Position numbers and translations under genes: made by a program | NCBI GenBank assembly: GCA_013396635.1 | Contig: WBMW01005279.1 | Location: forward strand, 1-64,000 | DNA from: Penelope pileata | Lineage: Eukaryota; Chordata; Aves; Galliformes; Cracidae | Direction of reading: 5' to 3' | DNA: 64,000 nucleotides | Shown: positions 46,374 through 59,564 of the stretch, one piece after another | How positions within the stretch are numbered: the stretch's first letter is position 1 | How the letters are laid out: each line of letters opens with the position of its first letter | The notes under the pieces: generated by a model | Database searches by the model: none | What the model saw: the letters and a program-made list of their open reading frames with translations, nothing else | What the model was told of the DNA's origin: nothing

Positions 46374-46763
46374 AAACGAAATGAAAATTTCAAATTAAAA
46401 GAAAAACTTTCATTTTCAAACATTTTTCCCTTCTTAGTCAAATTTCTTCACTACCTAACATGCTCAAAACAGAGTTCCTTTAATAAAAGGAACAACAACA
46501 CTCTCAGAGTTTTGTTTTAGCCCTTAGTGGAAGAAGAATTACGAAATATTCCCGAGTACAAGTAATTGAGAGAAGCAATTGTGAAGGTTGCATGTGGAAA
46601 GAAAGGCATCTTCAAACTCGTGGCTGAATACTAAAAAAAAAGACCATAATTCCTGTAGAAAAGGTTTTTCATATTGCAAAGTACTGAAGGTGAGAAAAAG
46701 AAAAAAAAACTTGTTTATTGGCAGTGGTGATAGAAACACAGAAAGGACCAATTGTTTTTTTTT
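46374..46763. other. Unique A-rich DNA between CR1 and mariner
   Basis: No feature is recognised. Confidence 0.45.
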
Positions 46764-47302
46764 TCTGAAAGTGATATTTCCTGTTTATTTCCATGGAAAT
46801 GACAACAGATACAAAGAGTACAATAACACTAGCTGACAGAGAAAATTCTCGGCTACAAAACCCTACTTTTCAACATATCATCACCACTATCTATGCACTT
46901 TTGCCAGAGATGAACAAGAGCTTGCATGTCATGCCTGTAAATATCTACAAAACCATACCGAACATGGCTTGTCTTTCATGTCGCTGTCGTTGCTGCTGAA
47001 ATGCACCACCCACTCCTCACTGTGCTCACATCCACCATTTGGTCTCCATAAACGTTCAGCAAGCGTCAATGTATGTCAATGCGTGCCGTTTTTTCTACAT
47101 GGAGGAATTCAGTTCCACATCTTTGCTTCCAACATACTTACATGTCAGATGCCATTTAGTCAGACTGCCCCTCTGCTGCCATCTGCCACATGGCAACAAA
47201 ATGTAATGGAATATTGGCAGGAAGGTTCAACCTCTACTGCCATACCATCAACATCTGCCTGTCATAATAAAATAGGAGGCATTACTTTCAAAGCAGCCCT
47301 TG
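46764..47302 (-). mobile_element. Internally deleted Galluhop-like mariner, about 540 bp
   Basis: The left end is a decayed inverted repeat (CTGAAAGTGATATTTCCTGT) followed by the same text as the 37.3 kb mariner (TTTATTTCCATGGAAATGAC, GATGAACAAGAGCTTGCATG). Near 46950 it jumps to the N-terminal transposase segment (CATGGCTTGTCTTTCATG). It ends at AAATAGGAGGCATTACTTTC...CCCTTG, with TA at 47303-47304. About 0.75 kb of the transposase centre is missing, including the catalytic region. No clear TA flanks the left end. Confidence 0.88.
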
Positions 47303-47304
47303 TA

Positions 47305-48692
47305 TCAGTTAATCCTCCAGTATCACTGACTGGTAATATTACATATCATATTTCTATTGGATACTAACACTATATTTGTGGGGAATTTTTCCTTATGTTT
47401 GGGAGTATCAATTACCAAAGATTTTGTCAGGATCTTCTCAGTGAAAGAAAGTGCATGTGACATAAATTTGACAACTTGACCCTCGAAATTGGGAGAGCCT
47501 TCAAAGTATGATTTTAGAGTAAATTAGATTCATACAATTTAAGCAGCAGGAGAATACTTAGAAAACTTTATTCCCCTAGTGCACAGGGGAGGACATTTCT
47601 AGCCCTTTAACTTTCGTTTGCTCTTCTTCACACCATTAGAGCAGAGAGAAGCATATTAGCTAGTATTCATGATAAAAAGCCTAATTTGGAATTCACAGCA
47701 TTCACTTACAATATGTTTGATACTTTATTCAGGATAGAGGTGTCTAGAGATTCAATTTACAGTTGTTAGAACATTTTGGAATACTGGATGAAAACAAGCT
47801 ACTAAGTACAGCTCAAAAGTAGAAATAAGCCTCCAGCACAAAAGGTTTTCCTACTGTGGCAATCTAAATTTGCATACAAAACAAATCAGATAATAGTTTG
47901 ACTATTAATGCCATCAAGAAGTTCTGCATCAGTTTACCTTTGCAACTGTATATGGCTCCACTGGATTATGGTTTCCTGAGCTTAGCTGAGGGTAATTATG
48001 GAGTCAATAGACATTGTTTTAAAAAAAAAAACTTCTTTTGAGTACACTTACAAAATTAGTCTATTGTATCAGTGTCAACTAGGATGCAGAGCAGAGGTAG
48101 AAAGAAATGAAAAGATATATTGGCCTAGAAGTTCTAGGAGAAGTTTTTTTCCATGAAATAATGGACCACAAGGTTCAAACATTTTTGCTGGCTTCTGTTT
48201 CGTATAGTGACTTCCTCTGTTTAGATTTTTTAAAAAAAAATTTAGAATATCCTTTCAAAAAGTGTTTTTCTTGCACTCTAATACTTACACATGCAAAGTA
48301 AAGGAGCACCAAGCTTCCTATTATTCCAAATTGTTTCAGACTTATATTTTCAGATAAAATATGTATGATTATATGATTATACATGCCTAACAGGTAACTT
48401 GTTTTTTTCAGACACCGAAGCTGTTTTCTTTCCTTTTCTTTTTTTTTTTTTTTTTTTTACTTTGAAGTATATTTTCTTTATAGGTAGCACTCATTACTTC
48501 TCATTATCTGAAAGGAAAAAATGAAATGAAAAAGAAAAAAAGAACAATGGTGCAATGGTGCAAAATGTTGCTCTCAAATGCAATATCCTAATATTTTTAA
48601 CATTCATTATAAACTGATAAAAGTATATTAAATACAAATGCCTTTTTATTTGATGACATATTTTCCATTTTCTCTTTTATTTTGCTTTAATT
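47305..48692. other. Unique AT-rich DNA, no gene seen
   Basis: A poly-T tract lies at 48424-48458. No gene or repeat family is recognised. Confidence 0.45.
48424..48458. repeat. Pyrimidine/poly-T tract
   Basis: A T run of about 20 bases preceded by CT-rich sequence. Confidence 0.9.
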
Positions 48693-48904
48693 AAATAATC
48701 GTGTAGCAATAGCTTTACAAAGTAATTTTTCAACTTTATGCAGACTGCCATCTAATGGTACTGTTGTCTCAAATGGAGGAAAAAAAGTTCATGTTTAATG
48801 CAAATAATTACCAAATAATTATCCAAATAAATTACATATGTTAGAATGCAGCTGTTAAATAATTGTGTTGCAATAGCCTTACAAAGTAATCTTTCAACTT
48901 TGTG
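48693..48904 (+). repeat. Direct repeat, two about 47-bp copies
   Basis: AAATAATCGTGTAGCAATAG...CAACTTT at 48693-48738 recurs at 48857-48902 with about five mismatches. The two copies are 164 bp apart. A looser similarity (ATCTAATGGTACTG versus ACCTAATGGTGGATG) continues beyond them. Confidence 0.8.
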
Positions 48905-48957
48905 GTTTATGGAGACCTAATGGTGGATGTTAGCACAGTGAGGCGGTGGGTGGTTCG
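48905..48957 (+). mobile_element. Mariner scrap, 53 bp, transposase sense
   Basis: GTTTATGGAGACCTAATGGT and GTTAGCACAGTGAGGCGGTG are the complement of text in the mariner copies at 46.8 and 38.3 kb. It encodes the helix-turn-helix segment (YGD...DVSTVRRWVV). It has no inverted repeats. Confidence 0.8.
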
Positions 48958-50284
48958 GCTAGCAGAACAGGTCAAGTTGTAGTAACCCAGTCTCTATACT
49001 GATTTCTCATGGGGTTTATTCATCAACACAAAACAAATTCTCCTGCTTTAGTGAAACAGTAAGACCACAATATTTAGGAAGAGGTGAAAAGTGAATAACA
49101 GTGCTAGGATAATCTCATTGTCCTTTCCTGCATCCTCCTTTTCTCTTCTCTTTTAGGTTATTATCATTTCTCATTTCTCTAATGCAGTAAAGTGTTTAAT
49201 ATTAAACACAAATAAATTCATCGCCTAGGATCTATATGATTGAAGCCACTGGATAATCTAGAATTTAAACTTTTCTAATTTAATTTGTTCTGTGGATTTC
49301 ATATACATGGAACCTTTAAAGTCTAGCATTAATGATGACATATGGCTCCAGCTGGTGCTTACAGTAGAGACCAAATGAATTACCACAATTCTGCATAGAT
49401 TCTCTTGGCTTGACCTTCAACATCTTGTTAGGGCTTGCACTGACTACAAATCTTAAATAAGTTAACTCTCATTGTAACATGTCAGGCTTACTTGACTATG
49501 AGGCAGAATTTACCTTGAAAAGCCCTGTACCCTGTATAAAACCTTTGCCTATTATACTCCATTTATTTTTATTGCAGTCAGACAGAGCTGAATTCAACTC
49601 ACAACTGATGCTGGCTTCAAAGAAAAGATGCAGTGCTAATACTGCACTTTACATTCATTTCCAGATAATGATTTAAAAATTAAATCGATTCTTTTTTATC
49701 AAATGCAATTGTATTATTCTCAATTTAAGATGTACATTGTTGAGTTGAAAAGCAGAGGGCAAACAGGTTCTTCAGGTCTCAATTACAAAGAAAGGTTTGC
49801 CTTGTTAGTTTAGAAAATAGAAATCTAAACAAAGTTCTTGTAAAAAGAGAAATAAGATTTCAAAGGAAAGGAATACATTAACATTCACATACACATACAC
49901 AGTGGCTAATACTGAGAAGGAGAGAGAGAGAGAGAGAGAGAAATTGGCCTGAATAACAGAAGATGGCAAAGAAATGATGTGATTCAGAAATTGTACCAAA
50001 TACTTACACCCATTCTGTAAAATAGATTAGTTCATTGAATTAACAGACAAGAGAAGAGATAAAAATGAAAGATGTCTTGTTGATGGAGTAATAAAAAATT
50101 ACACAAAGCTTTTGCATATCAGGCTGTCATGAGGACGATCATATAGACGTCATCAGGAGTTGAAAAAGAAATTGTGTACATACGGTAATCTTATGCTTCT
50201 TTCATTAAATTATCATGCCTTTCATTTGTACTTGAAAAGCAAAGTAGATGAATCTTTCTAGTGTTCTTAATTTACTTAAGTAAA
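48958..50284. other. Unique AT-rich DNA, no gene seen
   Basis: Only an (AG)n run (49920-49941) stands out. Confidence 0.45.
49920..49941. repeat. (AG)n microsatellite
   Basis: Eleven AG units. Confidence 0.95.
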
Positions 50285-51343
50285 TTGCTGGATAAGGAAT
50301 TGGCTGGATGGCCGCACTCAGAGAGTTGCAGTCAATGGCTCAATGTCCAAATGGAGACTGGTAATGAGTGGTGCTTCTCAGGGATTGGTACTGGGACCAG
50401 TAATGTTTAACGTCTTTGTCAGCAACATGGACAGTGGGATTGAGTGCACCCTCAGCAAGTTTGCAGATGATGCCAAGCTGTGTGGTGCAGTCGACACGCT
50501 AGAGAGAAGGGATGCCATCCAGAGGGACCTGGACAGGCTTGAGAGGTGGGCCCATGCCAACCTCATGAAGTTCAACAAAGCCAACTGCAAGGTCCTGCAC
50601 CTGGGTCGGGACAATCCCAAGCAGACGTACAGGCTGGGTGGAGAATGTCTTGAGAGTAGTCCTGAGGAGAAGGATTTGGGGGTGTGTGTTGATGAGAAAC
50701 TCAACATGAGCCGGCAGTGTGCGCTTGCAGCCCAGAAGGCCAACCGCATCCTGGGCTGCATCAAGAGAAGTGCGGCCAGCAGGTCGAGGGAGGTGATTCT
50801 GCCCCTCTACTCTGCTCTTGTGAGACCTCACCTGGAGTCTTGTGTCCAGTTCTGGGGCCCCCAACACAAGAAGGATGTGGAGCTGTTGGAGCGGGTCCAG
50901 AGGAGGCCCACGAAGATCATCAGAGGGCTGGAGCCCCTCCCCTATGAGGACAGACTGATAGAGTTGGGGCTGTTCAGCCTGGAGAAGAGAAGGCTGTGGG
51001 GGGACCTTATGGCAGCCTTCCAGTACCTGAAGGGGGCCTACAGGAAAGCTGGGGAGGGACTGGTAGTGACAGGACAAGAGGTAACGGTTATAAACTGAAA
51101 GAGAGTATATTTAGACTAGATATAAGAAAATTCTTCACTGTGAGGGTGGTGAGACACTGGAACAGGTTGCCCAGAGAAGTTGTGGATGCCCCCTCCCTGG
51201 AAGCATTCAAAGCCGGGCTAGATGGGGCTTTGGGCAACGTGGTCTAGTGGGAGGTGTCCTTGCTCATGGCAGGGGAGTTGGAACAAGATGATCTCAAAGG
51301 TCCCTTCCAATTTAAACCATTCTATGATTCTATGATTCTATGA
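50285..51343 (+). mobile_element. CR1 LINE, young, with 251-codon RT frame
   Basis: It begins upstream of the active site (GAATTGGCTGGATGGCCGC). It keeps an open frame from 50343 to 51098, with GPVMFNVFVSNMDSGIECTL, the catalytic FADD box at 50460-50471, and the ORF2 C-terminal domain (SRQCALAAQKANRILGCIKR, PHLESCVQFWGPQHKKDVEL). A frameshift near 51055 moves the last 80 codons to another frame (50996-51247). The element ends in three ATTCTATG units. It is the same subfamily as 24.6-25.8 kb. RT N-terminal motifs are missing, so it cannot move by itself. Confidence 0.95.
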
Positions 51344-51696
51344 TAAAGTGCAAATGTAATTTCATACTTGTCATCTGTATGTGTCTTAGGGCATATTTAA
51401 TCCCTGAAGGATTCCCATTCATTTTATGACCAGCATATTGCACTGGGAAAAGACACATGAACAAACAAAACCCACTCTAATCCTTTTTTTTGTAATAATT
51501 CAGTTTGAATATCAATAGGTTTATTTCTTTTTCTGATATAAGGGTATAAACATTACAAATCACAAAGGTTTTTGGTTCTCTTTGCCCAGAGTTGCACTTA
51601 CAAAATGGAAAGTAGTTTTGAAATTCAAGACAGAAATTTTAGGTAAAAATGGTTGAGAGCTGTAAGTTTTTCCTTGAGATATACTGCTCTGGGAAT

Positions 51697-51737
51697 CAAA
51701 ACAAAAAAAAAAAAGAAAGAAAGAAAGAAAAAAAAAA
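51697..51737. repeat. A-rich/(AAAG)n tract
   Basis: A run of A followed by four AAAG units and more A. Confidence 0.9.
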
Positions 51738-52321
51738 TCCACCTCATCTACAAGAGGAGCATATTTGAAGCTTTGTTTTGGATAGTTTTCCAGACTGAAA
51801 ATTTCCTGCAGGAAAAGGAAAGTGTTACAGATCTTAGACTGCATATCTAAAACTGCAACATGTAGTATATAAAACCATGTTCTCAGCTTACTGTATGCAT
51901 TCAAATCCATTAGATTTAAAGAGATTTTCTAAGTTAAAAAAAGAAAAAAGAAAAAAAAGGAAAAAAAACAAATACAATTCACCTGGCAATATTAGATCAT
52001 AAAAAGGGGGAGGGGGACAGTTCCAGATATTGCTTTTCATTCATATTTGTATTAATAAACCAAACCAGACCAAACCAAAATCAAACAAAACAGAACGAAC
52101 GAGAAGAAGACATGAGTTTATCAGTGCATAACTTTGTGGCAGGGTGATTTCATCAGATTGTTTCATTAAGACATCCTTGCTGTATAAGACTGCAGAGTGA
52201 TTTTTCATCTTCATGTCAAAGTGTAACGAGGTCTTGAATAACAATGATAGCTTATTCCAGAAATTTATGGATTGTTCTCCTGGACTACTGCTTGTTATTT
52301 TACTTATCTTCTGTTTGAAAT

Positions 52322-52377
52322 AATTCTTAGAGGAGATATCCAATTAGATAGCCAATTCTTAGAGGAGATAGCCAACC
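52322..52377 (+). repeat. 32-bp tandem duplication
   Basis: AATTCTTAGAGGAGATATCC begins a 32-base unit that restarts at 52354 (AATTCTTAGAGGAGATAGCC). The second copy is partial. Confidence 0.8.
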
Positions 52378-54892
52378 TTGACACCTGTTGATATTTTATC
52401 CATGTTATCTTTCTAAATGAATCATCATAGAGATCTGTAATAGTTTTAGAGAACTATTTATACGCAGTTCACTATAAAAAATCTGTTAATTTTGATGCGC
52501 AGATGGTTGCTAATCCTTACCTCATAAAAATAAAAGTGGACAGCTCTGTTTCCTTAAGATGATCTTAAGCTTTATACTTTAAGGATGGTTGAGCCTAATG
52601 CTTTTTCATCTGCTGTTGATTGTTTGCCATTTACTATAACACTAGTTATTCATTCTGTTGAGCACAGGTGGGAAGCAAAGTAGAAAATATTCTTTTATAA
52701 AAAGAAGTAATACAAGAATTTCCATGTCTCTACTGTTTGTTTGTATACTATATCTCTGTTCTTTTTTTGAATTTTTCACATATGTAACTGAAAGCTCTTA
52801 TGGATGGAATGTCTGTTAAAAATAAACGATCAATAAACTAATTTTTGGGGATCTTCTGAAGAGGGTAATGCATGCTTAAGGAATTGAATCTCTGTAGCAG
52901 GATGGTTGATCACAGGCTAGAGGGTGATAGCAGCATGTTGAAGTAGTCCTTGCAGTGGCTGCAAGGAGCTGCCTATAGAACTCTTTGGGATGGCTAGACT
53001 CTCCAACCAGCTGTTTAATCAACATATGAAGCACACAAATAGTGCTTGCCTGTTGGTTCAGGTGGAATAGAAGCTGCCTGGAGGTATTTTTGGAGGTATC
53101 TGAATCTCACTGCTGTAGGTGAGTCCTCTGTCTCAGGTCTGTTCATTCATATCTTCTCCGTAGACAAGGTAGACAGCTCCTAGCTCTTCCAGGAAATTAA
53201 GTGTACTGGTTGCGCACAGCCACTGTTCTGATACCCTACTATATCACAGCTGTAGCTTTAATTCTATAAGTTTTGCCAAAAAACTGTCCAATATTAGAAG
53301 GATGACGAAACTACTAGTAAGAGATCAGAAAAGCAGATAAACTTTTTAAAACAGAAATGTCACTATTAACTGTCATTGCTCACTCATTCCTATGTACAAA
53401 TCTCCTTTGCTCTATTTGTCTCTCAGGAAAGTCAGATAGATTCGTAGTTGTCTCTGTGGAACAACAAATCTGTGCAATGTCTTTCCTTTTAACAGTTTCC
53501 CAGTGTAAACAGTGTGAAAATTGAAACTTAGATTCAATGGCAATGTTTCCACAAAAAAATTTTCCTTTTCTGTATAACATAAAGGGAATTATTTCTAAGT
53601 TTATGCAGGGATGAGATGATTCTTTAGGAAATCTTTTCTACTAATAATATCTGCACAGGAGTAAAAGAAAGGATTTAAATATGTGTCGTCACTGTTGAAC
53701 ATACATAATTTGAGCATTCTCTTTAACAGCAAGCAACAGAGGTACTTAGCTATAAATCCCATTAATAATAAGCTTCAGAAAGCCCCAGATAAGCTTCAGG
53801 AATACTAGTATGTGCATGTATTTACTCATCTCAAGTTACAAAAATAGGTATGCCCAGAAATAAATGAATCAATAGGTTAAAACAGGATTGAAAGTCTATA
53901 AATTCCAATGTTATGCTTGCAGGCTGATTTACATTGATGCTATAAGCAACTTCATTTCATACTTCGTAGCTCCTTTAAACCATGGGATGCTGTAAATGCA
54001 TATATGAGATTGAAAGCAGAATCAAAATCCCTGAAGAACTCGTCTTGAGTATGTTGAAATAAAAGCTGGAAATTCCATTGGAGTTCAGAAATCTATCTGT
54101 ATAAAGTGCTCACAGCTCTGAGATATGGAGTCAGGGCCTGAGGTGAAAACTGCGAGCTCTGAGCAGCTGTGAGCTCTGTTGAGGTGTTTGCCTGAAAATA
54201 AGAGTATGAAATTGTACTTCAACATCACCATAATGATTACTTTTGCATGCTCCATCTACAAGCTGAACTCAGTATTGTTTTTCGTTGATGTTCTCCGTTC
54301 TATGAATTCTCAATACTTTTACAATGTAGACCTAACAATGCATTCAATAAGAAAAACATGAACAAACTGTTACAGATGGGTATGCAATTAATAGAAAGTT
54401 CTATTATAAATTATGTGAGTTATTAAATGCAGTAGGTCAAATATATCCGTGGTATAATAATGTTGGTATGATAAACTAGCATGACGCCAACACACACATG
54501 TTTATTTAGTCAATATTATTCCATTTGCATCTTATTATAGATGTTACATTGGAAACATACCCAAAGAGATTATCAAAATTACAGTGAGTTAAAGAAAAAA
54601 AGAAAAAACAAAAGCATAACTGTCCACTAAAAATGGTTAAAGCTGCAAGGAACTGAGGGATAGTATTTTCATCAAACCAATAAGAGCCTTATGATTATCT
54701 AACACCCAACTATCACTTTCATTTGTTTCAGTGTTTAATTTTGAATGTGTAGACCTCTTTCCAAACCTACTCATTGTTATTTTTCTTTATTGCTTAGTCT
54801 TTGTTATTTCTACTCTTATTTTTTGTTTTGTCATTTCTTTAAAGGTGCACACAGGCATAAAATATATTACATTTTAACAAGCGTTTAATGTT

Positions 54893-55031
54893 CATAGAAT
54901 CATAGAATGGTTTAGGTTGGAAGGGGCCTTAGAGATCATCTTGTTCCAACCCCCCTGCTATGGGCAAGGTTATCTCCCACTAGACCAGGTTGCTCAAAGC
55001 CCCATCCAGCTTGGCCTTGAAGACTTCCATG
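54893..55031 (-). mobile_element. CR1 LINE 3' end, about 140 bp
   Basis: CATAGAATCATAGAATGGTT, GGAAGGGGCCTTAGAGATCA and CACTAGACCAGGTTGCTCAA form the CR1 3' UTR on the minus strand. It is close to the subfamily at 24.6 and 50.3 kb. Confidence 0.93.
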
Positions 55032-58000
55032 TTACATAATAATGGTATTGATGTTAATCACTACACTTTTGTATCTCTCACACTATGATTACAACATATA
55101 TGACAGAAGCTGAGGCACAAAATAAGAACAGATTAAAAGAAAGTCAATTGGGAAGTAAGGTGATGCTTCTGTGAACATAATTCCTAGGTGCACTGTTATA
55201 TATTCATCTGTTATATGCTTAGTCTGGACTTCTTTGCAGTTTGTACAACTAATATTTTTAAGAAGGTAACGGTGAACAATTTTCCTGTAGATGCTTGCAA
55301 AGATCATTTTGTTTGCTAAATTTTGCTTTTTTTCTCTGGCATATAAATATTTTGAAAATAAGGTCGGGTAGAACAGAATTTCAGATATTTGCCACAAAAT
55401 TTTGTCTGAGTTCTTGGTGCAGACAATTTCCTGCCCATGTTTTTTTTTTCACCATGTTTTCCTCTCCATAGTGACTCTCCTACATTGATTCAATTCAAAA
55501 ATCTTTCATTTTTTTCATAGTGTTCTTTGAACATTTTTATTTCATTGTCTCCCTTACACAGCAGTCTGCATTACTCTTACTTCTTAAATATTTCTGAAAA
55601 TATCAGTTAACTGCTGCATTTTTAAGGTAGCTGAAGGAAAGTGTTTCTGTTTTGCTTTGTTTTGCTGTTGTTGTTTCCAGGAACTACTTGATTTTATTCC
55701 TGTCAGAGCCATTGCAAAATTATGCTTGTGTTTAATACAGGAAAATCTCCTTCAGCGCGTAATAGAAATGAACATAAGAACTAACAACTCTATAATGTTA
55801 ACTGCATTAAGCATAAAAGAGGAAACTAATATTATCTTTAGCATTTACTATACTTACAATGAGACTAATTCTGAGCTTAAACTTGGTTTAGTCTGATTGA
55901 TATCATTATAAGCTCAGCAATTTTACTGGAATAATTGTTGACCTTGTAATAACAACAATTAGTAATGAAATTAATATTAATAATTATAATGAGTAATAAT
56001 AGTACTACTAATAATTCTTAATCTGTAATCCATATAGACAGGAAATAAGCTTCAGAAAGGAGTATTAATTATATTGATTTAGAAAGTTATTTTGAGTTTA
56101 TTTTTCTCTGAAAACAAAAGGTATCCCAACCTTCACATTCTACTACTATCAAAAGCTTATTGTCTGCTCTTCCATCCATTTTATCAGTTACATTTCCTGT
56201 TCATTTTGTTACCAAATTACCACTTCAGATCTTTCTGATAATCTCTATTAATCATTTACAGGTTGAATTAAAAAGTTGAATTAAAAGGCAAGTACTACTT
56301 ATTCACTAGTCCAGGCCTAATGATATTCTCCTTTGTAGCTGGCTGATTTTTTTTTCTGTTACCCTAGCTATTTGTTCATCATCTGATACTAATTCCCCAT
56401 TCTCACTCAGAGTAACACTCTGCTGAGATTTATTTTCTGTCTGTTTAGATACCAAAAACTCTTTATAATGAAAATCACATGACTGCTTAGAATCTCTCCG
56501 AAAGAGTGATGGATAGAGAACATAACTACTCATTGTGAACAAAGGAACCAGAATACTGCTTCAGTAGAACATGCCGGTTACCATCAAAGAAAATATTTGA
56601 TCAATATTTTGGAGTAGTTAAAAATTGAATATAATGAAATGAGTGATAATATAATTTACATTTTCAGATGGATCTAAAAGCAGGGTGAAAGGGTAAAATA
56701 TTTTGCTATTCACTTATATAACTATCTTATGAAAATTAGTGTTTTCCTACCTGTTTTACATTAGCATAGCTCAAGTGATTTAAATGCTGATTTAGTCAAT
56801 TTAATCTGTTATGTCTAATGAGACTGCCATCACCAGTAAGGTGAGACATATGTGGAGAAGTGCTTCCAATGAGAAAAATATATATATTATAAAAACAACA
56901 GCAACAACAATGAAGTGATCATTAGTATGATGAGAGGGATTAGTAGCTCTTCTGGAAAATTCCTGATGTTTTCAACATAAAATTTTAAAAATATAAAATA
57001 AAATCATCTAAATAAGACATGAACTTCGAAACAGAATGTATGACAGATTTTAGCTTCTGCTTAAACTTTATGTCAACTTCTTTCAGATAGAGGAATGTCA
57101 TTCTCTGTCCTCACACAGGTAAAATTCCCATAAAGTTCAGATGGGAATTTGTATTGATTGAACATCTATGTACTATTGAATATCAATGGTTTATTTTAGT
57201 AGATTAAGCTAAGAGATATTGGTCAAGTATGTATTTATTTATTTCTGTCACAAGGATGTTTTCTAAAGCTTTAAAGAACTGAGTGATTCTCTTCCACCAT
57301 GAGATTTACTTTCTTGCCTGTCCTCCTAAACAAGTTTATCAAACCCAAAACTAAAACATGCAGCTCAGCCCTTCTCCCTCCCAGACAAATTCATTATAGC
57401 TTCTAAATTTCAAATGGTTATGTGCCCACTTGTAAAATATACTGTTGACAGTCTTAATTTTCAACATATTATCTGTTCTGTACAACCCAGCATGTTAAAA
57501 AATACTGAACATTACATAACATTTCCCTTTCTTCTTAAAGAGGAAGTATATTTATACACTTTTACGGTGTAAAGGATTCTGTATTCAGACCATGCCGGTG
57601 TAACATGAGTAGATTTATAGATCATTCTAAAATGACAATGCTTGTGATATATTGTATTTTCAACTGCATCTTTATGGTGCAGAGTCCAATTCTGCATCTC
57701 AGTGTTTGCCAGTTGTGAAATACAGTTATAAAATATAAAAGGATTAGATAACAATACCATTTAAAATATGTCCTAGTTTTTTTAAACCGTGTTGGCATCA
57801 CAGCATTTAAATCAGCACTCTCTGGCAAGGCACCCCACAGCAGTACATTGTCCTCTACTGTCTTAACTGCGTAAGAAAAATAATTCTGAAGTAAACTTCA
57901 CAGTTATATTTAGTGTTAGGCAGCTTGTAGAGATAAAGGATTGTAGTGTTATTTAGCTTCAGTTACTCAAAAAACCTCTTTGAAACCAAGCATTTTGTGG

Positions 58001-59564
58001 TTGTGATGTTGTCCAAGAATTACACTGCTAGCACCTACAGCAGTGAAAAGAAATGGAAGATTGATCTAGGGACCAAGCTAAAGTACTGTTGTCACTAAAG
58101 TCATGACCTGTCCTAGGTGACTAATCTAAAGACTAGGAGAAGCATGAAATCTGTCAGCATTTGCAAGGAACACTATGAGAGATACCACCTGCTGCCCTCC
58201 ATTCATGAGAACTTTATGGTTGCTCTTTTTAGCAGACTTGTTATAGGCTAGGAAATGAACTGCACCAGAACAAACACAAGAAAACAGATTAATTGCTTTC
58301 AATAGTTTTTTCTACCTTATCCTAGAGAAATACAACAGTACATTGTGTAGTCATTTAATTTTTAACAATTAATTCAGTTACCTAATTTTTGGCAACTAAC
58401 TCTAAATTGATTTATTTGCTGGAAATCATATGTATTTACAAAATCTCCAGCACCAGGCTACGCTTCCTCTTCATTCTGCACAAAACTCAAAACGGCTAAT
58501 ATTAATCTCCTTTGCAAACACACAAGCTGTCACTGTTCTAAAGGCCAATCTGATGATGAATATGCTATCAGAGTTGAAATTGTGTCTAGTTTAAAAAGGG
58601 CATCAACAGTGCTGTGTTCTCCACAGTGCTGTATCACTATGTCTCAATCCTGACATTGCTCAGTGATGGAGCACTGAAACTCTTCTCCCTCACAGAGTTT
58701 AAATCCACTACGATCAGGGAGACGGTGGGAATTTTAGCAAGATTTTACATTGTTATAGACTTTCATTGCTCTTAGCTCATGGACAACACATAGGCTGCCA
58801 AGCACTAGCAGTATTTAATGTTGCCCTTGACACAGTTTTAAATAACAGCTCATTCTTACCATAAGTAGGAAACAGGATGTGTAGAAAGTAGAATCCAAGT
58901 GCCAGATGCTTTTTCACCTCATGAGAAAATGCCAGCAACAGTGGTTTTCCTTAAAATTATAAAAGAAAACCTGTTCAACAAGAAAAATCTCAGTGATGGC
59001 CACTAATGACTTTCAGACTGTGCACATTATTTAGAGGTTTTTTTTTGCTACCTGCAATTGACTGTTTTGAAATAGTAGGTGGTTAAGTGTGTTCTGATCT
59101 CTTTCTATTCCTTTTCAATTTATTTCCCCAGAGAGTATAGGTTAGGCACAGCAGCTGGTTGTCACTGTGACTTGCTTTTTACTTGACTGTGCAGCTGAGC
59201 TGAATAAGGAACAAGGAGAAAAAGGCAGCAAAGTTGTCAGCAAAGTCAGTCAGTGCCACAGCTGTGACTGGAACATGGAATCATCTCGACTTCTAGCCTA
59301 AATGCTGCAGGAGTTGCTTGGTTTTAATTGTTACACATATTGGAAATTTTCTTCCTCTTCTCTCACCATTTAAGCAAATTTTGGACAAGCAAACACAAGC
59401 CCTTTCTCACAGGCTAGTCACCTCTTCAGGTTGTGATCTATATTTTAACAGTGGTTATTTCACTTCTTGCTTTACTTTTCTAGAACTATTTATATGATTG
59501 TAGCTTGGACATTATCTACATGGTATACACTATCTCTGTAAGATACTTAAGAAAAAAAAAAATG
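55032..59564. other. Unique AT-rich DNA, about 4.5 kb, no firm gene
   Basis: A frame at 55657-55896 (+) is preceded by a good acceptor-like GTTGTTGTTTCCAG at 55679 and reads ELLDFIPVRAIAKLCLCLIQ onward to a stop. There is no donor, start or family match, so I do not call it. TAA-rich simple sequence lies at 55960-56020. Nothing else is recognised. Confidence 0.35.

Larger units (their letters stand above)
51344..54892. other. Unique AT-rich DNA, about 3.5 kb, no gene seen
   Basis: It contains an A/AAAG tract (51697-51737), more A-rich sequence at 51935-51975, a CCAAA-rich patch near 52060-52090 and a small tandem duplication (52322-52377). The segment 52870-53230 is less AT-rich but has no exon I can defend. 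Confidence 0.4.

Noticed and set aside
50499..51077. 192-codon minus ORF
   Set aside because: It is the antisense shadow of the young CR1 ORF2 on the plus strand.
55657..55896. Exon-like frame after a GTTTCCAG acceptor
   Set aside because: It has a good acceptor but no donor, no family and AT-rich hydrophobic composition. The evidence is too weak for a gene call.
56306..56542. 78-codon minus ORF (SENGELVSDDEQIARV)
   Set aside because: It has a faint likeness to the linker before LINE RT domains, but no neighbouring LINE text supports it and no splice sites bound it.
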